A stretch of DNA of 45,498 nucleotides from Jimgerdemannia flammicorona. Its lineage: Eukaryota; Mucoromycota; Endogonomycetes; Endogonales; Endogonaceae. The translations under genes and the position numbers were made by a program. The DNA lies in the NCBI GenBank assembly GCA_003990745.1, contig RBNI01000066.1, forward strand, positions 1 through 45,498. Direction: 5' to 3'. Shown here in pieces: positions 1 through 11,360 of the stretch (position 1 is the stretch's first letter; every line of letters begins with the position of its first letter). The notes under the pieces were generated by a model. That model did no database searches, was not told the origin of the DNA, and saw only the letters and a program-made list of their open reading frames with translations.

Positions 1-353
1 TTTTTTTTGTGCGCGTGTGTGTGTGTGTGTGATCATAATATCACGAAATATCTCCCTCATTTACAACACATATGACTTACAACTGTATGGTAAACCTTCC
101 TCAAAGGTAAAACAAACTTATATGAACATGCAATCTAAATTGAACATATCCGATTACGAACCTCTCGAGTGAATTTGCTCTACCAGATACATACATTTCT
201 GGGGGATATATTACCAAAATCGAACTGACTGATAAATGTGATAAACAAGGATTTGTTCGTGTATATTGTTGGAATCTATATGCCTCTTTTTTGAACAAGC
301 ACTCACCACCACCAACACCAGCCAAACACTCATCCAACCTATTGGCAGACTTC
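1..353. other. 3' flank of MSS51 with a TG microsatellite
   Basis: No gene was recognised here. The window opens with a T run followed by a (TG)n tract at about 13-31. The rest is the downstream flank of the minus-strand MSS51 gene, whose stop is at 354-356. Short open frames across this stretch show no family resemblance. Confidence 0.6.
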
Positions 354-2015
354 CTACTCCTCGTCTGGCTGCGTCACCTCATACCTCTTCCCTCTGACCC
401 CCCAAATCCCCCAATTCGCAAAAATCTGATGCCTCAAGTCCTCGAGATTGACATCTCTCTTCAGGCTCCTAAACACATTCTCCCCGGGCTTGAGTATCCA
501 GTCGAATTCCTCGTGACTCTTTTCGAATGCCGCCATGTCCCCTTTCATGTCCTCCTCGTCGAATCCGGTGACGAACACGGCGCACTTTGTCTCGAGCATG
601 TTGGCGACAGAGGACCTCCATCCGTTCCGGGTCAGCGGATGGGCGAACCCGGGCGAGAAGAGGAAGAAGACGTCGCGGTAGGGGTCGAAGTGGGTGGTGC
701 CACCGATGCGCTCGTGGTACTGGTGGTAGAAGGAGGGGTCGTAGGTAAATGTGAGGCGGGCGTCCAGGGAGGTCGAGAAGGGCTTGTTCGGGACCCCCTT
801 GGAGGGGATGGCGTCCGGACCGATAAAGTGGATGTGGAAGGGCGTCTGCGGGAAGAGGTGTGCGAGCTGGAGCCAGATGTGCGGGGGGAGGGACGCCTCG
901 GCACGAGCACCGACGAGGAAGATGCGGATAGTGTCAGTCGGGAGGAGGGTGACACCGTCTTTGGCGAGCTCTTCTCTGGGATAGAGGGTTGTGCGGAGGG
1001 CTAGGGATGCAAGGGGAGGACGATTTTATGTGATGGTCATGGTTGTGAGAGAGGTGCGCTGATCAACAGAACCGTACAGATGGAATTACCAGTCGAGTCC
1101 GCAAATATCACCCGTAGCGTAATCCTATAATGCAATATGCCAACATACGATACGTACCAGCAATCGACCTCAACCCCTCTGGTGTCAACTCCTTACCGAC
1201 TTTGAAGGGCGAGCTCTGGTGCAGCGTAGACGCGATGGTGATCGGGTGCGTGAGCAACTTTGAAACATGGCGCATCGAGCGTTCCGTGTCCATCGAGGGG
1301 AAGCCGCGGGTATAGAAGAAGACATCCCAGTTGGCCATGTTGACCACCTCGTCAAATCCTTGAGCACCTGTGTGTGTGTAGGATAATGAAGAGTATTGAA
1401 TACTGGATTTTAATAGTGCACGATAAAAAAAAAAAAAAAAAAAGTACCAGGGAAATTGAACTCGGGCATCTTCCTCCCGCTCCTCAGATCGTGCTCATCC
1501 TCGTTCGCCTCCCGCAACGCCGCGCAGTATTTGTTATGTTCAGCCTTGCCGCTGAGATAATGCCCCTCGGAGCAGTGTGTCGGGTATCCGCAGTCCGAAC
1601 ACTCGTACGTCGGAGCTTTGCACTCGTGCGCGTGTTTCGCCTTCGCGTGTTTCGCCTTCGCGTCGGTCTTGTTGGCGTCGTCGCCAGCGCACGCCTCCTC
1701 GTAGCACACGGGACACGAGCCGTACTTGTTGATCAGGGTGGCGCGGTCGCGCATCTGGCGGATCGGGGATTTGGAAAGCGGGTGGAAGAGGTGGTCGGGC
1801 GAGAGCACGGGGGGTCTGTCGGGCGTTGAAACATCGGCGCTGGGGTGCGAGAAGAGGGACTTGAGGGAGAAGGAGCGGGCGAAGGTCAAGGTCGGGTTCC
1901 TCGGGGAGACGAGGCGAACGGAGGGCAAGACAAGAAGCAACGAGGAGTTGCAAGGTTGGTGTGGCAGAGGGACATGAAGGGCGGACAGGATAGAGCGGGC
2001 TCTTGAGGAGAACAT
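354..2015 (-). CDS. MSS51: MSS51-like mitochondrial zinc-finger protein
   Basis: Homologue of Mss51, which in yeast activates translation of mitochondrial COX1 mRNA and couples it to cytochrome oxidase assembly. Three exons on the minus strand (2015-1448, 1367-1158, 1000-354) join in phase to 474 codons. Residues about 101-164 hold the MYND-like zinc-binding region with CPVC, ECSDCGYPTHC and a downstream H-x3-C, followed by the conserved NEDEHDLRSGR stretch. Exons 2 and 3 carry the family C-terminal domain (WDVFFYTRGFPSMDTER; FLVGARAEASLP). The N-terminus is Arg/Ser-rich and lacks acids at first, as expected for a mitochondrial presequence. The start is set at 2015. An in-frame ATG at 2078 would add a Val-Ala repeat encoded by a hexanucleotide repeat, which I regard as upstream leader. 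Intron 1 contains an 18-nt T run in the sense direction. The gene is divergent from CWC22. Confidence 0.9.
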
Positions 2016-2185
2016 GTTTTGGAGGGAGAATACTGCTACTGCTACTGCTACTGCTACTGCTACTGCTACGGAGAACATAGATCAAATTTCCCAATTCGAC
2101 ATATCACGTGATCCGTGTTTGTTTACATTTGGCGTCCCCCGTTTGCTTTTTGGTCTTTTGCATCTTCTTTCCTACTCTGACCACC
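2016..2185. promoter_or_regulatory. Divergent MSS51/CWC22 promoter with CACGTG palindrome
   Basis: Only 170 bp separate the two start codons. The palindrome ATCACGTGAT at 2103-2112 contains the E-box CACGTG, the core bound by bHLH factors such as Cbf1 in fungi. Its central position suggests it could serve both genes. Its function is inferred from the motif only. Confidence 0.5.
2031..2069. repeat. Hexanucleotide (ACTGCT)n microsatellite
   Basis: About six copies of an ACTGCT unit lie just upstream of the chosen MSS51 start. Read on the minus strand in frame it encodes alternating Val and Ala. It probably lies in the 5' leader. If the upstream ATG at 2078 were used it would become an N-terminal extension. 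Confidence 0.8.
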
Positions 2186-4991
2186 ATGACCGACCTTGAA
2201 TCTCCTACACACCTCGAGGAACCCACTCCCACCTCCTCCGTCCCCACCTCCTCCGTCCCCACCGTGAGAAGTGCAATTGTGAGACCAGATCCTGTCAGGC
2301 CTGACCTCGGTAGCTCTTCGGCAGACGTGCCCTCCAAGAGGAAGAGGTATATTTGCCAGTAGACTGTTTCACTCTGGGACTCGAAAATTCTTGCATCTCA
2401 AACATCTCTGTATTCTGCTCTACAGGTCAAGTTCACGTTCGGATTCTCGTTCTACCCCCTCTTCGCGTTCCCAATCGCCTCACAGATCTGACCATGAACG
2501 AGACCACCGCCCAAACTCCCCCCCGTCTGCCACCCTGCGCATCCTCGATGTGGATCCCATCCGCCGTCGCGAGCGCGAGCGCCAGCTTCGTCGCCAACTC
2601 GACCTGGAGCGCAAGGGTGAAGTCCCACCGCCCAAAAAGCGTGAAATTGATCCTGTGGCTGAACAACAGGTGCTCATCAACACCACCCGCACGGGCGGCG
2701 CATACATTCCGCCTCACCGCCTTCGACAGATGCAACAGGGCGTCAATGACAAAGAGAGCAAGGAGTATCAGCGTATTACCTGGGAGGCCCTCAAAAAGTC
2801 CATCAATGGTCTCATCAACAAGGTCAACACCTCCAACATCAAGCATATTATTCAGGAACTGTTCGGCGAGAATCTGATCAGGGGCCGCGGGCTGTTCGCA
2901 AGGAGCGCCATGAAGGCGCAGGCGGCTTCGTTACCGTTCACACCCGTGTACGCCGCGCTGGTGGCAGTAATCAACACGAAACTGCCGCAGGTTGGTGAAT
3001 TGGTGCTGACTAGGCTCATTGTACAATTTCGCAGAGCATTTAAGAGGAACGATAAGGTATATGTTTTACCGCTCCTACAGTTCAAAAAAATGGCTAATGT
3101 CCCACACTTCATATATTATGGACTAAGCAACCCAATTTCGTTATGTAGTCCACATGCCTGGCCGTCACCACCTTCGTCGCCCACCTCTTCAATCAGTACG
3201 TCGCCCACGAGATCGTCCCCCTCCAGATCCTCTCTCTCCTCCTCGAGAACCCCACCGATGACTCTGTGGAGGTAGCTGTGGGCTTCATGAAAGAGGCCGG
3301 CTCCAAGCTCGCCGAGGTCGCTGCTAAGCCCAACAACGCCATCTTCGAGCGCTTCCGCGCCATTCTGCATGAGGGGCAGATCGACAAGCGCGTGCAGTAC
3401 ATGATTGAAGTGCTCTTCCAGGTCCGCAAGGACAAGTTCAAGGACAACCAGCCCATCATAGCGGAGCTCGACCTCGTCGAGGAGGACGACATGGTTACTC
3501 ACAACATCGGCTTAGACGACGATGATTTGGACGTCGAGGAAGGGTTGAACATTTTCAAGTACGATAGTGACTATATAAATAACGAGGAAAAGTACGGGGC
3601 GATCAAAAAGGAGGTGTTGGGGAACGATGAGGATGAGAGTGAGAGCGGTAGTGAGGGCAGTGATATGGACGAAAGCGATAGTGGTCAGGATGAACAAGGT
3701 GGACATACAACACCTTTCTTTCTTTTCTTTTTTATAACGTACTACTTTGTAAGCTTCATATTGCTTCGTTATCTTTCTATTTTTAATTACCTTTCACCTC
3801 AAAATAGCATTGGAAAAAGAGATGGAGATTCAGGATGCCACCAACATCGGTCTTATCAACCTGAGGCGCTCAATCTATCTCACAATCATGTCAAGCGTGG
3901 ACTTTGAAGAATGTTGTCACAAGCTGATGAGACTGAATATTCAAGAAGGGCAGGAGGTATGCGTGCAATACCTAAGCAAAGTGGTTGTGTGTGGGAGGGC
4001 GTTCTCGTCAAAATGTATCTCCTTTAATGACTGCTTCTCCCCCCTTTTATTTTTATTTTTATTATATATATATATCGCACAGCACGAGCTCTGCAACATG
4101 ATCATCGAGTGCTGCGCACAAGAGCGCACCTATCTCAAATTTTATGGTTTGATGGGCGAGCGCTTCTGCAAGCTGAACCGCACCTGGGCCGACGCCTTCG
4201 AGCAAGGCTTTCTCATGACCTTTGAAACCGTTCACAGGTACGAGACGAACCGTCTCCGCAACGTCGCCAAGTACTTTGGTCACCTGTTGGCGACGGACGC
4301 GATGAACTGGACCGTGCTCTCGGTGATCAAGCTTACTGAGGACGACACCACGTCGGCGTCGCGTATCTTCGTCAAAATCCTGTTCCAGGAGGTGTCGGAA
4401 ACTCTCGGCCTCAAAAAGCTAAACGAGCGCCTCAAGGATCCGTATATGCGCCAGAGCTTCGTCGGCATGTTCCCCATGGAGAACCCCAAGAACACGCGCT
4501 TCGCCATCAACTACTGGACTAGCATTGGCCTCGGTGGGCTGACGGACGAGCTCAGGGACTGGCTCAAGAATGCGCCCAAGATGATCATGCAACAGACCCA
4601 GAACGCGGGATCCAGCGACTCGGAGAGCGACTCGGACTCAGACTCAGACTCGGACTCGGGCTCGGACTCGGACTCGGGCTCGGGCTCGGGTTCGGGCTTG
4701 AGCGCGAGCACGAGCGGTAGCGGGTCGGAGAGCGAGAGCAACCGTCGGAAGTCATCGGGCAAGCAGCGATCGAGGAAAAGGAGCGCGTCGGTAGAAGAGC
4801 GTCGCGGCGGGCGCAGGCGCGATAGGTCGTATGATTCGGAGTGGGACGGTCGTGGCGGCGATCGAGATCGGGATCGGGATCGTAAGTCGGGCAAAAGCGG
4901 CGACGGAGGAAGGAGGATGAAGAGCGATGCATCGGAGGATGAGTCGGACGACTCGCGGGATCACAAGCGTGGCAGGAGGAGGGTTGCTTAG
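2186..4991 (+). CDS. CWC22: Pre-mRNA splicing factor CWC22
   Basis: Spliceosome component (MIF4G plus MA3 protein). In animals it escorts eIF4A3 into the spliceosome for exon-junction deposition. Five exons (2186-2346, 2426-3056, 3149-3698, 3808-3956, 4083-4991) join to 799 codons. After an Arg/Ser-rich N-terminus, the MIF4G domain begins near residue 169 ([17 protein letters not shown]) and includes [21 protein letters not shown] and [18 protein letters not shown] blocks (here [14 protein letters not shown]). The MA3 domain starts near residue 455 ([19 protein letters not shown]) and ends with [21 protein letters not shown]. From about residue 670 the tail is a long Ser-Asp/Ser-Gly repeat followed by Arg-rich RD/RS sequence, typical of splicing factors. 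The stop codon lies inside the first unit of a minisatellite. The start at 2186 has the strong context CCACCATGA. Confidence 0.95.
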
Positions 4992-5106
4992 GGAAGAGGA
5001 GTGCTTAGGGAGAAGGGGTGCTTAGGGAGAGGGGTGCTTACGGAGGAGGGGTGCTTACGGAGGAGGGGTGCTTAAGGAGGAGGGATGCTTAGGGAGGAGG
5101 AGGGGC
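4983..5106 (+). repeat. 17-bp minisatellite spanning the CWC22 stop codon
   Basis: About seven imperfect copies of a 16-18 bp unit resembling GTGCTTAGGGAGAAGGG run head to tail. The first unit contains the last sense codon and TAG stop of CWC22. Units 4 and 5 are identical (GTGCTTACGGAGGAGGG), which suggests recent expansion. The array falls in the 3' UTR. Confidence 0.85.
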
Positions 5107-5388
5107 GAGCGAGCAGGAGTGTGGTGAAAGCGAGGGCCATCGATGGGCAATGGGGTGTACACGCCGCATCCTAAACGAACATGATTTTGCTTATTGTATT
5201 GCGAACGTACACGCACGCAACCTCCCCTCTTTTGGAATCACGGTATAAATATAATTCTTGTTTTTGCCCCAATTGGGAAGAGGCGCGCGTTATCTCACAT
5301 TTTAAAACGTAATAGATCAACACACCTCTCAAACCTCTCAAACCCTTCTCGCGGTAATATCTCTCAGAACTCAGCATCGGGACTACCT
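5107..5388. other. Intergenic stretch between CWC22 and a decayed relic
   Basis: No gene or RNA feature was recognised. The first part is G-rich flank of the minisatellite. The sequence then becomes more balanced in composition. It probably contains the CWC22 polyadenylation region. Confidence 0.5.
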
Positions 5389-5594
5389 CCAATCACATGT
5401 TCCTGTTCGGTGACTTCAACTACCGCATATCCCGACTCGGCGTCCCTATCACATTTCGTTTCCATCATGGTGCCACTTTATTGTATTTAGAAGAAACACA
5501 AGTGGATCTTGAGGTCGCATTTAAAATGAAGCCAGCACGAATCCAGCGTTTATTTACGTTCCCTATGTATTGCACAGGACACATTTACGCTTAG
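5389..5594 (+). pseudogene. Fragment resembling inositol-polyphosphate 5-phosphatase
   Basis: A short frame reads HMFLFGDFNYRIS, which resembles the catalytic [GD]-x-N-Y-R-I block of the endonuclease/exonuclease/phosphatase fold in inositol 5-phosphatases. A weak continuation with acidic and aromatic residues follows up to a TAG stop near 5594. No start, no upstream catalytic blocks and no plausible flanking exons were found, so this is at most a relic. The assignment rests on one short motif and could be coincidence. Confidence 0.3.
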
Positions 5595-5654
5595 ATTCGA
5601 CATGAACGGCCGTATTCCAGCTTAAAATTTAACCCGCTTCTCCGTCCGCGATAC

Positions 5655-6714
5655 TCACCACAAATGCGCCACGTGGTCGTAGAACGAGCACGTCGCCACC
5701 AATGACCTCCCGTTACGCACCCTGTCTGGATCGCACGACCAGTCGGCGCCGTAGACTATGGACTGATGATCAAGAAAGCTGCTCGTCAGGGCGCATGTTG
5801 CCGGCTCTGCGGAATGTGCATGTGAGACCGGGGCACATTGACGTGAGGAGGTGTTGCCCGAAAGCGGATCACCACAGAGTCCGCAGTTTGAGAACCCACC
5901 TACACCGCCGTCCAAGATCCCGCCTCGCACGTCCACCACGAACGCGCCCGCGTGCATGCATGCTGCTAGCAGGGTATGCCGCTCCGCTGGGTGCCATCGG
6001 AGCCGCCAGACGCCGCCGCCAGTGTGGAAGTCGGATATGGGCTGCCGCAGTGAGCGGACGTCCCAGAGCAAGATGTGTTCGTTGTAGCTGGTTACGTGAG
6101 GACCAAGGAGGGGCGCTGAGTGGACGGAAGTATAGGTGGTGGAATCCAAATGTGGGGGTAACGAAAGATCTCTCGTGTTACCTGCCAGTGGCGAGGAAAT
6201 GCGGGACGAGGGGAGAGGATTGGATCGCCGTGACACCCATGTCGAAGCTTGTGGATCGAGGTGGATAATGTTGTGGATTACGGTAAATTAGGTGGTGATG
6301 AGAACGCAGATAAGCAGCGCGCCATTACCTAAGGAATAGTCCTTACCGTTTACTCACGAATGTCGGTCGGTTTGTTCCTGCTCGTAGATCCCATCCTTTA
6401 AATAGGCAGTCGTCCGCACCTGCGTGATAGACCAATGATAGTAATTCAAATTTCATAACTACCATTAGCGCCTCGCGAGAGTAAGATCGTAGAGCCCTAC
6501 CACTATATAACACCTCAGCATCCCAATAATTCCATGCCGCGATCCACGTTTCGAAATCGTGCGCATGCCATTGTTTGACGACTTCCGCTCTCTCGTTGTT
6601 GATGCTGATGACCGAGAGGGAGCCAGAAGAATGGGAGGTGGTGATTCGGGCGGCAACACTTATGGCGAAACATCAGAAACAATACTACGAATGTTATTTT
6701 GGTACGTGTGAATG

Positions 6715-6747
<33 letters not shown>

Positions 6748-7504
6748 TCACTTTGGGGATACGCGATTGGACCAGTCGAGAGAAAGGCAAAGGGTAGAGA
6801 TATCGGGAATTGTGGCGAGATGGTGAGAGAGGGAGAGTCGAGCAATCTGATTTGTGATAGATTGAATGCATAGTGAGATCACGTATAACAAACAAATGGC
6901 TGCTCGTATTTTGAAGCTTACGCCATTGTCATCGTCTGCGAATTCGTAGAGACTCAGACTGCCGATGGAATCGACTACGCCCAAAATTTCTTTCCCAAAG
7001 ATGCGGTGGTGAGACCTAGTATGACAAAAGGAAACCAATCTTGACAGCCATCCATCGTATGAGAATGAGAAAAACACATATTCTTGAATTCTCTGGGAAT
7101 TACCATTTCATATCTAGTACTGCGGGACATTCCAATCGTTGATGAACTTTCCTGCAAACCCCAAAAACCAAGAAGTAAGTTCGTCGTTTCCCATCGCATG
7201 GTGCCACGGGCCCAGACACACACAAGATTACCCACGTCGCCACGTTCCCCTCCTTTGTATCAACCACTTCGTATATCAATATCCGCCCCAGCCGATCCAT
7301 AGGCCTGTCCTTTCTTTCCACGTCTTCGTCATCCTTGGCCGTAGCCGCCGCTTCCTCCGTCTCGTTTTTTGCGAGCTGATACGTGCCACATGCAAAATAA
7401 CGCGCGTTACCAGAGTCGATGAAGGGGTTGAATTCGATCGAATCCGCGCTATATTCAGTGTCTTGGCGGTGGAGAGACGGGACGCGTGTAGAGGTGGCCA
7501 ACAT
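5655..7504 (-). CDS. DPH7: DPH7, diphthine methylesterase (WD40 protein)
   Basis: Dph7 removes the methyl ester from methylated diphthine on eEF2 so that the final amidation of diphthamide synthesis can occur. Eight minus-strand exons (7504-7236, 7151-7104, 7015-6922, 6846-6752, 6658-6501, 6419-6347, 6247-6182, 6087-5655) sum to 411 codons plus stop. Family blocks appear in order: DTEYSADSIEF and RYFACGTYQL at the N-terminus, LDMKW, HDFETWIAAWNYWDAEVLYS, DDCLFKGWDLR, GVTAIQSSP, SYNEHILLWDVRSLRQPI, GGGVWRLRWHP, LLAACMHAG, SIVYGADWS, and finally LVATCSFYDHVAHLW at the extreme C-terminus. Human DPH7 carries the same blocks in the same order. The intron after exon 4 holds a 28-nt T run in the sense direction. 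TGA follows HLW directly. A GTGAGT at that point could start one more small exon. Confidence 0.93.
6716..6743. repeat. A28 homopolymer in a DPH7 intron
   Basis: Uninterrupted A run on the plus strand, so T on the sense strand of DPH7. It lies immediately inside the intron between the exons ending at 6752 and starting at 6658. In that position it could act as an extended polypyrimidine tract, although it sits nearer the donor than the acceptor. Confidence 0.9.
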
Positions 7505-8067
7505 GGCAAAGTGTTAACTCTAAGCCACCATTCGAAAATTAGATTGCCCAGCGCAGCATTTGTTCATTTTTACATTGTTTACTGTCTTCAGCAACATATC
7601 ATTGCTCAGTACTCATTTACTTTTATTTTTGATTCTTATTCTTAAGGGATATTAATATTTTTTTGTCATGTAATTACAATAAGCTCTTTTGACTCATCTG
7701 GGTTCAGTTTGGTTCTTTTCCACCCTCTTTTTTTTTTTTTTCCTATATAAAAAACTATGTCTTCTACTTTTTAGCCATTGCTCTTATTGCTCACAACTTC
7801 TCTTCACAAATCGATGCCAAGGAATGGACGTTATCTAACAAGGTCAAGAAAAGTGCTGGCTGCTATAACCTTTATGCAACACTGGAGTGCCATCGGGCAA
7901 GACCTGAACTTAACCCACGGCTGAGCTTGATGGGGGAGGCTTTAAACACTACCTATACTTACTATCCCTCATCCCGCAGCGCAATCATATGCGCGAGCGA
8001 TTTGTTATACAACGGATCCTCCTCAACAACCTTGTCCTCTACAACCCTTTAAGCTTACCACTATACT
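7505..8067. other. DPH7 upstream region, no gene recognised
   Basis: The first part is the likely DPH7 promoter. The remainder becomes AT-rich with T runs and a TATATAAA near 7745. Small open frames are not supported by any recognisable domain. Confidence 0.5.
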
Positions 8068-8526
8068 ATGTCGACACCTGCATCAACATCTCAGGCCCAA
8101 GTTCCAGTAGCGGGCCAGAGCTCTTCTTCGCCAAGCTGAAGATTCTGGCACCCCATTCACGTGAATCGGTGGAGCCACCGCTTTCTCATTATCGTCAACG
8201 TTCTGGCGACGGTTATGGATTTTTGCACTCGAAATACGGAGGACTAGACATGGTACAAGGAAGGGAGAGATATCGTTGAGACAGTAAATCAGATCAATGT
8301 CACTCACTAATCGATCCCCTTCGAATTCCCATGAAGCAGATTTATTGGTCACAATGGTCGTATCAACAACAGCATGCCTTTCGGAGGCTATAAACTAGAT
8401 ACAGAAGAGATGCTGAGCAACCTTATCATTCTTGACGAAGACCTCGTTCGAATTCTTCTCGCCACCATCCTCATACTCGCCGCCTTGGTCAAAGTTCTTG
8501 TTGAAAGCATTACTAGCCTTGTGTAA
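8068..8526 (+). pseudogene. Decayed membrane-protein-like reading frame
   Basis: One frame from ATG 8068 to TAA 8524-8526 reads as protein-like sequence interrupted by four in-frame stops. It starts MSTPASTSQAQVPVAGQ. It then has a hydrophobic segment (RFLIIVNVLATVMDF), a polar stretch (WYKEGRDIVETVNQINV), and finally a second hydrophobic helix (LVRILLATILILAALVKVLV). The regular spacing of hydrophobic helices in a single frame suggests a former small membrane protein. I do not recognise the family, and chance is not excluded. Confidence 0.28.
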
Positions 8527-9868
8527 TAATCCTCCATATTCTTGCCGAATTATCATCTTTTCTTTGTCATATTACTCATAGAACATTCCAGAATAACCTA
8601 GAATAGTATGGAATTACTTAGTCATTTGTCAAGAACCTGTTTCCTAAATAGTTCTGCCAAGATCTCAATTACTAATTGATACTTAGTAACTCTTTGTAAT
8701 GTTTTACCAAGTTCTGCCAAGTATGACTCATTGCTCAGTATCTAGCTTAGTAATGTTCTATCTATTTCTTTTTCTCTTATATAAATATTCTCTCTGAATA
8801 CTTCAATAAAGCTCAGTCTAATTAGTTATTACATATTTTACTTAAATCTTTTGAAGATAATTGAACTTTTCAAGTTCTATTTCTTAAATCTAGTTATATA
8901 TTTCTATTTGAAAATTTGCTAATATATAGTCTAAGTTTCAGATTTCATCTGACTTAACTATATCAAAGCATTTTTATACTTCAATAAGTATAATTGTTCT
9001 TTATAATATATATATTTATTATATCTTAAGCTATATATATATATTCAATAATTAAAAGTTAGAAATGAGATAAGCTTTACTCTGACCTTCTTCTTAGACT
9101 GCTCTTGTCAGATAACTTTGCATTTCATCTCATTTCTCTAAAAATGCAAATCTACATTCATTAACATAAGTGAGTTAACATAATGAATAATATTATATTA
9201 TATACAATCTTCTCATCAAGCTTTCTATTATTATTATTATTAGATATTATAATAATTTCATATCTTCTAATTTTAATTACAGCAGCATGTGTATTCAGTT
9301 TTTTGCTACAGTTGAGAACATAGTTCAGCTAATAGAAAAAGTTAGCAGAAAAGTTAGTTATAAATTTTATTCATATAAACAATAGTAAAAATTTATATCT
9401 TCAGTCTTAATATATAAAAATATTAATTGCTTTTACAATTTAGCATGTTGAAGACCATACAGTAAGTTCAAAGTCTTGAGATCACTCCAGAATATTCTAA
9501 CTTCTGAAGAACATTTGCTAGCCTGAAGTAGCTCATTAAAAGAGAAAATGAGAAATTATATGATTAAACAATAAGATGCTGGTAACTGTTGGTAAACTGT
9601 GACGAGCTCAAGGGCCCAATACTGGGTAGCTCAAAGGCCATCATAGTGTGTCGCAGCAATGGATCAAGGTCCGTCTTAGGGACATATGGCACGCGTCAAA
9701 ATAAAAAGGGTATGCAAGGCACTTACGTTCTTCCTCATACTAAGCCACCAAGGTAAGATTTAAAATATGATAAATCAATGACATCACTGAACCAGCTGTG
9801 ACTGCTTGGCATCAATATAAATTTCTAATTTTCTACGCTGCAATCCTCCATCACACAAAGAAAGAATA
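8527..9868. other. AT-rich repeat-like gap upstream of GNL1
   Basis: Very AT-rich DNA without coding features. At 8776-8818 it has a TATAAATA followed about 30 bp later by an AATAAAG-CTCAGT string. That TATA-to-poly(A)-signal spacing is the same as in the long LTRs at 38659-38691 and 43073-43105, so part of this stretch may be an old solo LTR. Only the last 150-200 bp regain ordinary composition and probably hold the GNL1 promoter. Confidence 0.45.
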
Positions 9869-11329
9869 ATGAATCAGGCACATCGCAAGAAACCTTTCAG
9901 CAATAAGCAGAAAAAGAAACAGTTGCAGGAAAAACGCGCAAAGAAACTTGTGAAAGACACCTCTAGGATTACAGATTACCAAGAGACAAAACCCAACGCC
10001 CAGGGACACGGTGACCCGGAGCAGGGACAGCCAGCCGATACCAAAGCCCTAGCGCAAGAGGCACCAAAAGCTAAACATGAGGGAAATAATGTCGTACGGG
10101 ACACTAAAGGAGTGAGGATCAATAGGTATGTACATCGATTTGACGTTAGTGCACGGTAACTATGTGAGAGTTTCCTCGCCTCTTAACCGCCATATTTTCA
10201 CCAAAGACTACGCTCGGTTTTTGAAAAGCCAACCGCCGACGTCATCGAAGCCTCGCGTCTTTCCAGTATGCAGCCGTTACATCGATTGTCGCAGGTGCGT
10301 TGCAAAAGAACTCTCGTTGACTCTATCACGACGCACAATGAATGAAGACAAGCACGTGTCTGAATAAGATTTTGACGTCTCTTCTGACCCCTTCAATGGC
10401 TTTTATGGGTATCCACAATATTCGTTCACGTAGGTCGCCCTAGAAACATCTTTCACAGATGTATATCCGACCGTAATTGACTTCCCCTGTCGCCCGTCCT
10501 GGTCTTACGACTCCTCCAAGGAGGAATTGGAAGCAAGAGAACAGCACTATTTTGATGCTTGGATGGACGAAGTTTACCGTAAATACCCGAACGAGCGCCT
10601 GAGCTTGTTTGAACACAATCTGGAGGTATGGAGACAGCTGTAGGTATCCACTTATCCCTGCTTAAGCGACACGATGGCGATTGTAAAAAACCGGATGCTG
10701 AGTCCTCAATTTGATCGTCATGACGTTTTGCCTATTTTCCTTTCCACGTGTACATCACAGTTGGCGCGTCTTCGAAATTAGCGATATTATCCTCATCATC
10801 GTTGACGTGCGCCATCCCATCCTGCACTTCCCGCCCTCCCTTTATCGCTATGTCGTGGAGGAACTCGGGCGTGGACTCGTGGTCGTGTTCAACAAGATGG
10901 ATCTAGTCGCCGAGAACACGCTGTACGCGTGGCGCAAGTACTTCGAGGAGACCTACCCAGAGTTGCACGTGGCATCATTTAGCGCGTATCCTCGGGACGA
11001 GAAGCTGATTAACGACACGGCTATATGTTAGTCTTTTTTTTTTTTTATCTTTTTTCCGAGGAATTGGGAATAATAGCCTTGTTAAATGGAAAAGGTTATG
11101 CCAATCATCGGCATCAATGTTGCACAACAGACGCACTCCAAAGCCGCACACGCCGCCCTCGTAGACGTTATTATCATGCATGGGGTGTCAAGGCCCTGCT
11201 CAACGCATGTCGCGATGTTAAGGTCGAGAAGGATGGAGTGCGAGTCGACTGGGATGAACTGATCCGCCAGTATGATCGCCTGAATGAAAATGAGGAAGGA
11301 GGCGAGGAGGGAGAGGAGGAAGAGGAGGA

Positions 11330-11360
<31 letters not shown>

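Noticed and set aside
291..1004. Plus-strand open frame of 237 codons
   Set aside because: Antisense shadow of MSS51 exon 3. The minus-strand reading has clear family blocks and fits exon phase.
4511..4932. Minus-strand frames rich in Ser, Pro, Glu and Arg
   Set aside because: Reverse reading of the CWC22 Ser-Asp and Arg-rich tail repeats; low-complexity artefact.
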